Shown in pieces: positions 31,131 to 40,996 of a stretch of 40,996 nucleotides of DNA. The stretch spans positions 38,299 to 79,294 of the forward strand of contig NZ_KN360929.1 in the NCBI RefSeq assembly GCF_000784355.1, read 5' to 3'. Origin of the DNA: Methanolacinia paynteri (lineage in GTDB: Archaea; Halobacteriota; Methanomicrobia; Methanomicrobiales; Methanomicrobiaceae). A program made the position numbers and the translations under genes. The notes beneath the pieces were generated by a model that made no database searches, had not been told where the DNA came from, and saw only the letters and a list, made by a program, of their open reading frames with translations. Positions within the stretch are counted from its first letter, which is position 1. Every line of letters starts with the position of its first letter.

Positions 31131-33419
31131 ATGAATTATATCAGCCACCCGTTGATAAGGCCCGAATCGATTGAAGAGAGGCAGTACCAGTTCTCGATAG
31201 CACTGAGGGCACAGGATGGCAATACGATGGTCGTCCTGCCGACGGGTCTCGGCAAGACCGCCGTCGCGACGATCGCGGCCGCCGCGAGGATAAAGAGCAC
31301 GGGCGGGCGCTTCCTTATGATGGCGCCCACGAAGCCGCTCGTCGACCAGCACTTAAAGACATTCGAGAGAGATTTCATCGATCCCGAAGACGAAGCGTTC
31401 TCGGGGTTCGCTCTTTTTACAGGCGAGACGAAGACCTCGGAGAGGCAGAGGCTCTGGCGGGAGAAGAGGTTCATCTTCGCGACCCCCCAGATTATCAAGA
31501 ACGACATCATCGCAGGGAGATACAGCCTGAAGGATGTCTCGCTCCTGGTTGTCGACGAATGCCACAGGGCTGTCGGGAATTACGCGTATGTATTCATCGC
31601 ACAGGAATACATGAAGACCGCCAGGCACCCGCTCATCCTTGCGATGACTGCTTCGCCGGGAAGCCAGGAGGATAAGGTCGCCGAGGTCTGCTCGAACCTG
31701 GATATACAGATCATCGAGACGAGGACGGAGGAGGACCCGGATGTACGGCCGTATATCCACCAGAGGGATCTCAAATACGTGGACGTCCCTCTTCCCCCCG
31801 GAATAAAGGTCGTCACGGACGGCCTGAAGACGATCCTCCAGAACAGGCTCGATACCCTTACGCAGATGGGCTTCGTCGTCCCGAAGGCGGACAGGCTGAC
31901 GATGAAGGCGCTAAACGGCCTGAAAGGTCAGATCAATGCGTCGATGAGGACAAACACCCGCGATGCCTACCAGGCGATGTCGATACACGCGGAGCTGATG
32001 AAGATCAAACACGCGATAACGCTCGGCGAGTCGCAGGGGAGCATGGTCCTGAAGAATTACCTCTTCAAACTTCTCTCTGAAGGAACCTCTCCTTCGGGGA
32101 CGAAGGCTGGAAAGAGGCTCGCGGCTGATCCGCTCTTCGGCGAGATCATCGACGAGGCGTCTTCATGGGAGAACGAGATTCACCCGAAGCCGGAGATCGC
32201 GGCGGAGATTGTTGAAAAGCAGCTCGAAGAGTTCCCTGACAGCAGGATAATCATATTTGCGAATTACAGGGACAGTGTCAACCTGCTCGACGAATACCTG
32301 AAGGGCAGAGGAGTCGACTGCAAAAAGTTCATCGGGCAGGCGTCGAGGGACTCGGAGAAAGGGCTCTCGCAGAAGAAGCAGATCGAGACCCTGACCGGGT
32401 TCAGGAACGGCGAGTTCAGGGTTCTCATCGCAACATCGGTCGGCGAGGAAGGGCTCGACGTTCCTTCGACCGATCTCGTGATATTCTACGAGGCTGTTCC
32501 GTCGGAGATCCGGAGCATCCAGAGGAAAGGCAGGACGGGACGACACGGGAGCGGGAGTATTATCGTTCTGGTGACCAAAGGAACATCGGACGAGACCTTC
32601 AGGTACGTGAGCCAGAACCGCGAAAAGACGATGAAGAAGGGCATCGCAGGACTTGCATCAGCGACATCAGGGTCGTCCCACGCAGGGGCGGCTGATGCGG
32701 GATTTGGCTCACCAACAGAAACTGACTCCCCGGAAACTTCACGAAAGGGGCAGATCTCGATCGACTCCTTCATTCAGGCGGGACCGTCCATAATCGCCGA
32801 CGACAGGGAGACATCGTCGAAAGTGCTTGAACTGCTCCATGTCAAAGGTGCGTCGATCAGCCTTGAACGGCTCGAATACGGGGACTACGCGATCGGCGAC
32901 CGGATCATCGTCGAGAGAAAGACGACAAGAGACTTCGCCGATTCACTGATTGAAAGGGATCTCCTCGGGCAGGTCAAAAGAATGGCCGATATGTGCATGA
33001 AGCCCGTTGTAATCATAGAAGGCGAGGAGCTCTATTCGCAACGCAACATCAACCCCAATGCAATCAGGGGAGCTCTCGCCGCGATGTCGATCGGAATGGG
33101 GATCTCGATTATCCAGACGAAGGATGCGGAGGACACCGCGGAGATGCTCTACGTCCTCGCCGGAAGGGAGGAGAGCGAGTACGGTTCACGGAAGAGCCCA
33201 CACTTCCACAAGACATACAGGTCCGAGAGGGAATCGCTCGAGTACGTGATCTCTTCTTTCCCCTCGATCGGCCCGAAGAATGCAAGAGATCTCCTCGATC
33301 ATTTCGGCAGCATCCAGGCCATCATGAACGCAGAAATCGAACAGCTGAAGGCTGTACCGGGGATCGGGGACAAGATCGCGAAATCCGTCTTCGAACTTTC
33401 GAGGAAGAAATACCAGTGA
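31131..33419 (+). CDS. hef: Hef-like helicase/XPF-family nuclease
   Basis: 762 aa. The SF2 helicase part (about 1-500) has LPTGLGKT (36-43), DECH (142-145) and motif VI QRKGRTGRHGSG (about 463). A Ser/Thr/Gly-rich linker follows (about 510-550). The nuclease domain (about 555-690) has ADDRE and the GDYAIGDRIIVERKTTRDF active site (about 585-603). It ends with tandem HhH (FPSIGPKNARDLLDHFG, VPGIGDKIA). The protein processes stalled replication forks, an archaeal relative of FANCM and XPF. Both catalytic sites look intact. Confidence 0.95.
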   Translation: MNYISHPLIRPESIEERQYQFSIALRAQDGNTMVVLPTGLGKTAVATIAAAARIKSTGGRFLMMAPTKPLVDQHLKTFERDFIDPEDEAFSGFALFTGETKTSERQRLWREKRFIFATPQIIKNDIIAGRYSLKDVSLLVVDECHRAVGNYAYVFIAQEYMKTARHPLILAMTASPGSQEDKVAEVCSNLDIQIIETRTEEDPDVRPYIHQRDLKYVDVPLPPGIKVVTDGLKTILQNRLDTLTQMGFVVPKADRLTMKALNGLKGQINASMRTNTRDAYQAMSIHAELMKIKHAITLGESQGSMVLKNYLFKLLSEGTSPSGTKAGKRLAADPLFGEIIDEASSWENEIHPKPEIAAEIVEKQLEEFPDSRIIIFANYRDSVNLLDEYLKGRGVDCKKFIGQASRDSEKGLSQKKQIETLTGFRNGEFRVLIATSVGEEGLDVPSTDLVIFYEAVPSEIRSIQRKGRTGRHGSGSIIVLVTKGTSDETFRYVSQNREKTMKKGIAGLASATSGSSHAGAADAGFGSPTETDSPETSRKGQISIDSFIQAGPSIIADDRETSSKVLELLHVKGASISLERLEYGDYAIGDRIIVERKTTRDFADSLIERDLLGQVKRMADMCMKPVVIIEGEELYSQRNINPNAIRGALAAMSIGMGISIIQTKDAEDTAEMLYVLAGREESEYGSRKSPHFHKTYRSERESLEYVISSFPSIGPKNARDLLDHFGSIQAIMNAEIEQLKAVPGIGDKIAKSVFELSRKKYQ

Positions 33420-33482
33420 TTTTTTTCAAACGTAAGTTACGTTAATTTTTTTTTGGATTTTTTTGAGGAATTTTTTTGGGTG

Positions 33483-33830
33483 TAAGCCCCTGTCGGTATT
33501 ATTCTGATTTTGAATTTTTTTCTTTGGAATTGATTCGGGCCTAAGCCCCTACGGGGCAACCCTATGCTCAGTTCGCTCCGCAGGCTCCGCGAACTTTCGC
33601 AATGATGATAACCCGGCCTGGACGCTACCCTCCGGGTAGCCTCGGCCGGGGAGAGGATGAATTAAGACCGAAGTTAAATCAGGAAAAAAGTCAACCATAA
33701 ATTCCAATCGGAGATTTTTCTTTCCCGGAGCAAAAGGGGACGCTTGCCCGTCCCCTTTGCGACCTATCACGATTTGCGTGAGTTGCGCAGCAACTTACGC
33801 ACCGGGCTGCCCCGAAGGGGCTTACGCCCC
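33483..33830. repeat. Cluster of intergenic hairpins with repeated TAAGCCCCT
   Basis: No gene is supported in this 419-nt gap. It holds GCCCC-TAC-GGGGC (33545-33557), GTTCGC/GCGAAC (33571-33594), a nested hairpin with CCCGGCC/GGCCGGG outside and GCTACCC/GGGTAGC inside (33612-33650), a 12-bp stem AAAGGGGACG/CGTCCCCTTT with flanks (33730-33760), GCGTGAGTTGC/GCAACTTACGC (33776-33800) and GCCCC/GGGGC (33809-33821). TAAGCCCCT occurs near 33483, 33542 and inverted near 33818. T-rich runs at 33420-33480 may end the hef transcript. Confidence 0.65.
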
Positions 33831-33838
33831 ATCAAAGA

Positions 33839-34240
33839 CTATCGGCCCTTCAAAACATCGTCCGCGATCCTGATGCACTCCATAATCATAAGGCAGTCCT
33901 TCGGCTTCGACTCCTTCCTCGCCTTTTTGCAAAAATGAATCATCGTCTTTTCAATCTCACCCCTGAGATCGTCGGAAACCTCCGGCTCGTCATCCGCATA
34001 GACCACTTCAGCATAATCCTCCGGTGCGGATTCGGGGAAATCAGGCAGTTTCTGTCCCGACTCAGGTGCAACTTTTTTGACATCCGCCTGCGCTTCTTCC
34101 TGCGCCTTATTGCAGACGACGCACATAGTCTCCCCCTTTACTAAAAAGAGCGGCGAACCGCATGAGGGGCAGGTTTTATCCAGCATTTTCCCGCCTTTCA
34201 GCAGGTATTCGGCCATAATGTCCTCCGGATTCGATGGCAT
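33839..34240 (-). CDS. Zinc-ribbon protein of the autoantigen p27 (SSSCA1) type
   Basis: 133 aa. CPSCGSPLFLVKGETMCVVC (about 24-43) is a two-CxxC zinc ribbon; the protein starts with DIMAEYLLKGGKML. A middle acidic region and a helical C-terminus follow. The N-terminal part matches the Sjogren/scleroderma autoantigen 1-like family found across archaea and eukaryotes; its cellular role in archaea is not established. It is divergent from the UPF0147 gene; TATA-like AATTATATATGC lies in the 67-nt space between them. Confidence 0.85.
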   Translation of the reverse strand: MPSNPEDIMAEYLLKGGKMLDKTCPSCGSPLFLVKGETMCVVCNKAQEEAQADVKKVAPESGQKLPDFPESAPEDYAEVVYADDEPEVSDDLRGEIEKTMIHFCKKARKESKPKDCLMIMECIRIADDVLKGR

Positions 34241-34307
34241 ATTACTTATCTACTCCTTACCAATTATATATGCAGATACCCAATTAATAATAGGATGGTG
34301 ATAAACG

Positions 34308-34571
34308 ATGGCAGAACCGCAAAGCACAATAAATTACTGCATTCAGATGCTTCAGGCCATAATGGACGATTCAACGATTCCAAGAAATATTCGCAGAGTT
34401 GCAGATGATACAAGAAAGGTTCTCATAGACGAATCAAAAGGTCTCGGTCTTCGTGCAGCCACTGCAATATCGATGATAGACGAGATCTCGAACGACCCGA
34501 ACATGCCCGTACATGCAAGAACCCGTATCTGGGAGCTTGTTTCACAACTTGAAACAGTACCTCTCGACTAA
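34308..34571 (+). CDS. UPF0147 family protein
   Basis: 87 aa, fully helical by pattern. The landmarks [22 protein letters not shown] and [34 protein letters not shown] match the archaeal UPF0147 family, whose members are conserved small proteins of unknown function. GGTGATAAACG precedes the ATG, a strong SD. Confidence 0.9.
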   Translation: MAEPQSTINYCIQMLQAIMDDSTIPRNIRRVADDTRKVLIDESKGLGLRAATAISMIDEISNDPNMPVHARTRIWELVSQLETVPLD

Positions 34572-34625
34572 AAACTTAAAAAACTAAGAACAAATAATTC
34601 GAGTTTTATCCGGAGATTTCCGGAG

Positions 34626-35042
34626 CTATTCTCCTATTACAGTACAATGAACAGTCCTCGATCTGGACGCTCTTATATCCAGTTCGAGAAGAACAACCTG
34701 CTGCCAGGTCCCCAGCTTCATCGCGCCTTTTCTCACCGGCACGGTCAGCGAAGGACCGACAAGCGCAGCCTTTACATGCGAACGGCCGTTCCCGTCGCCC
34801 CAGGCCAAATCATGCTCGTAAGGCAGATCGTCCGGGGAGATCGCCGAAAGCGAACGTTTGAGATCCGAGAGAACACCCGGCTCGTATTCTATAGTAGTAA
34901 TCGCCGCAGTGGAACCTTCGACAAAAAGGTTGATTATTCCTGATAAAACACCGCTTTCGGCGACAATCCTGTTCGCCTGCGGGGTGATATCAATTATATC
35001 CCCTTCGCCCGATGTCTCCAGGGATATTTCAGCCGTATACAT
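34626..35042 (-). CDS. YjbQ/UPF0047 family protein
   Basis: 138 aa from the ATG at 35040-35042, the usual family length; the open frame extends to 35081 but then overlaps the previous gene. Landmarks GIINLFVEGSTAAITTIEYEPGVL, DLAWGDGNGRSHVKAALVGPSLTVPVRKG and LGTWQQVVLLELD match UPF0047. Some members have been reported to have thiamine-phosphate synthase-like activity, but the physiological role is unclear. It lies 10 nt downstream of the membrane-anchored unknown gene. Confidence 0.9.
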   Translation of the reverse strand: MYTAEISLETSGEGDIIDITPQANRIVAESGVLSGIINLFVEGSTAAITTIEYEPGVLSDLKRSLSAISPDDLPYEHDLAWGDGNGRSHVKAALVGPSLTVPVRKGAMKLGTWQQVVLLELDIRASRSRTVHCTVIGE

Positions 35043-35052
35043 CAATCCCTGC

Positions 35053-35688
35053 TCAGGCCTTCGGCCAAAGGAAGGTTTCATACGCCTCTATAGTCCCGCC
35101 GGTCGGAAGCGACGCACTCATCTTGATCTGGCCGATACCGAGATCAGAAGACGGGATAGAGATATCCGAATATGGGATTCTTATTCCCCCGTAAGGTGTG
35201 TTCTCTCCTTCATCGGAGGACGTAATTGTCGTATATCTTTTGTAGAAAATCTTCCTCGGACTTATCGTCTGGCCGTTTTTATCGATCGACGGGCTGTATA
35301 CCGTAATCTGGGTGCTTATCGGCGTGTCGCTGAATATCACCTTTCTTCCGTATGCATCATAGAACGTGAAATGAAGCACGATCCCGTCATTCCCGAGATT
35401 TTGATCCCAGTCCAGCGGCTGGGCATAGATATCGAGGGCCTTTATATTCGAACTTGTACCCAAAACCTCACCGTAATAGACGAAATCCTCTGACGCATCG
35501 GTGACATACACCGTCTCACCCGATCCCCCGGATTCCGTCGATGTAGTTCCGTCACCCGATGAAACATAATATTGCGTCGTGCTGCTGCTCCCTTCTAAAA
35601 GAGGCGGGTATTTGACAAGAAGAATATACCCCCCGCCTGCGATTATCACTAGAAGAAGGATAATTATTATCGCATTGCCTTTTTCCAT
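35053..35688 (-). CDS. Membrane-anchored extracellular protein of unknown function
   Basis: 211 aa. An N-terminal helix (about 6-26) is followed by a Ser/Thr/Gly linker (about 32-60) and an external domain of about 150 residues with beta-sandwich-like segments (FVYYGEVLGTSSNIKALDIYAQPLDW, VLHFTFYDAYGRKVIFSDTPISTQITVYSP). It resembles generic archaeal surface proteins; no enzymatic motif is seen. It lies between the gyrA end and the UPF0047 gene on the same strand. Confidence 0.7.
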   Translation of the reverse strand: MEKGNAIIIILLLVIIAGGGYILLVKYPPLLEGSSSTTQYYVSSGDGTTSTESGGSGETVYVTDASEDFVYYGEVLGTSSNIKALDIYAQPLDWDQNLGNDGIVLHFTFYDAYGRKVIFSDTPISTQITVYSPSIDKNGQTISPRKIFYKRYTTITSSDEGENTPYGGIRIPYSDISIPSSDLGIGQIKMSASLPTGGTIEAYETFLWPKA

Positions 35689-35744
35689 GATCTCAATTCG
35701 GCAATAAACAATATAATTCTGTTCGTAAAAAAAGAGAAGGAAAT

Positions 35745-40146
<4,402 letters not shown>

Positions 40147-40346
40147 TTAGAAGGTGGAAACCGTAATTTCCAAGATATTTTTTCTGCAAACTGCGATGCC
40201 GCCTGAGGACAAAAAACAGCATCTGCGTTTTGATAAATTGCACATATATTATTGTCCCTGCAGGCACTTAAATTATCGCAAAACAGGGCCCATATAGATT
40301 TCAGGGAAAATATTATAGGATTAAGAGAGCCGGAGCAGGCCGGCGT

Positions 40347-40655
40347 TCAGTCGAATTTCCCGACTGCCGGATCTTCGATGCCGAGCTCGCGATCGATGGC
40401 GAGAACGAGTCTTTTCAGCGATTTATTCAGCGATTCGAGATCTTCGGCGTCCATGTTCCCGCTCTGGTGCCAGTTGGCCTTCTGGCGAAGGTCGGTCAGG
40501 TGCTCCTCGACCTCGGTTCCCCTGAACTGTTCGGGGACCTGCATCTCGATAAGATGATCCGCAAGGCCGATCCACGCCCTCTCCGGCGGAAGACCGATGT
40601 GCTTTGCAACAAGCATGATGTTCGTTATGAAACCTCTTCCGAAACGGCTTTCCAT
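40347..40655 (-). CDS. Small conserved-looking cytosolic protein of unknown function
   Basis: 102 aa, mostly helical, with a GLPPERAWIGLADHLIEMQVPEQFRG segment and an acidic C-terminal half (MDAEDLESLNKSLKRLVLAIDRELG). I recognise no family. It has no signal or membrane helix. It lies 50 nt downstream of the truD gene end on the same strand; the 212-nt gap to gyrB beyond it shows no gene. Confidence 0.6.
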   Translation of the reverse strand: MESRFGRGFITNIMLVAKHIGLPPERAWIGLADHLIEMQVPEQFRGTEVEEHLTDLRQKANWHQSGNMDAEDLESLNKSLKRLVLAIDRELGIEDPAVGKFD

Positions 40656-40705
40656 GTTTGAGTTTTGGAGATTTTCCCTGAAAAAAGTATGGATTTGGGA
40701 GACGA

Positions 40706-40996
40706 TCAGACCATTTTTTCCGGGTCGGTCTTCATGATCTCGCGGGAGAGTGTCGTCGCATATGTTCCCGGCGGAAGGCTGAATTCGAGAGTGACGGCGT
40801 CCCCCGAGACTTCATATTTCATCTCTGTCCTGATGGATGCGGCCCGCAGAGCGCCCCTGAAGGCGGTCCCGGTGATCTCTGCAGCCAGCCCGAAGCTTTC
40901 GGGGGTTATGCCGGAATCGTCGAGAAGTCCGGCGATATAGCGATCTGTCTCACCGGCGGGCCTGAACTCCTCGGACCCCGGCATGAATATCGCGGG
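40706..40996 (-). CDS. truD: tRNA pseudouridine synthase D, C-terminal part (cut by window edge)
   Basis: The frame is open to the window end, so at least 96 residues are the C-terminus of a longer protein. An ATG at 40984 is internal, not the start. PGSEEFRPAGETDRYIAGLL, DSGITPESFGLAAEITGTAFRG and the final LEFSLPPGTYATTLSREIMK match the TruD family C-terminal (TRUD) domain. TruD makes pseudouridine 13 in tRNA. The catalytic aspartate lies outside the window. Confidence 0.85.
   Translation of the reverse strand, partial: PAIFMPGSEEFRPAGETDRYIAGLLDDSGITPESFGLAAEITGTAFRGALRAASIRTEMKYEVSGDAVTLEFSLPPGTYATTLSREIMKTDPEKMV

Overview
The window looks like a chromosomal segment of a methanogenic euryarchaeon, most likely from the Methanomicrobiales. 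The evidence is a fused Fae-Hps formaldehyde-activating enzyme/hexulose-6-phosphate synthase, a Hef helicase-nuclease, an archaeal-type glycyl-tRNA synthetase, PGF-CTERM surface proteins, bacterial-type gyrase genes, TATA-box promoters with many leaderless starts, and a tRNA-Trp with a long bulge-helix-bulge intron. The genus is not assigned; this comes from reading the sequence, with no database search.

Layout. 0-5.3 kb: a membrane-anchored pentapeptide-repeat protein, a polyprenol/dolichol-kinase-like membrane protein, tRNA-Ala(GGC), a small RHH-like protein, three tandem PGF-CTERM surface paralogues whose promoters were copied with them, and a divergent pair (transglutaminase-like protein and Cys-rich secreted protein). 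5.3-7.8 kb: a translationally coupled pair, a transcription factor with an HTH fused to an FHA domain followed by a transmembrane eukaryotic-like Ser/Thr kinase, plus a small membrane protein. 7.8-19.9 kb: an AT-richer accessory stretch with nearly all genes on the minus strand, mostly envelope proteins of unknown role (lipoproteins, polytopic membrane proteins, a beta-propeller protein, a secreted C10/C39-like cysteine protease), a membrane-anchored double winged-helix regulator and a strongly AT-rich orphan gene. Five copies of a long conserved motif lie in this stretch. Three sit at an identical distance upstream of a TATA-like box, and two lie inside a duplicated ~0.5 kb intergenic unit.

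20-26.5 kb: fae-hps, tRNA-Trp whose intron is a box C/D guide RNA, an acyl-CoA synthetase, a TetR regulator, and a divergent small protein/HAE3-type RND transporter pair with three matching operator palindromes between them. 26.5-34.6 kb: an MBL-fold hydrolase, a membrane-anchored metallophosphoesterase, a Cmi4-like HTH protein, the glyS-hef pair, an autoantigen-p27-type zinc protein and a UPF0147 protein. Two intergenic regions here are packed with GC-rich hairpins. 34.6-41 kb: a YjbQ-type protein, a membrane-anchored unknown, gyrB-gyrA (overlapping, both with TTG starts), a small conserved unknown, and the 3' end of truD cut by the window edge.

The two most interesting candidates for undescribed biology are (1) the local regulon defined by the five-copy motif, with the membrane-bound winged-helix protein inside the same cluster as a possible regulator and two long homologous 5' leaders, and (2) the HTH-FHA/kinase pair, which could be a compact Ser/Thr phosphorylation-to-transcription circuit.
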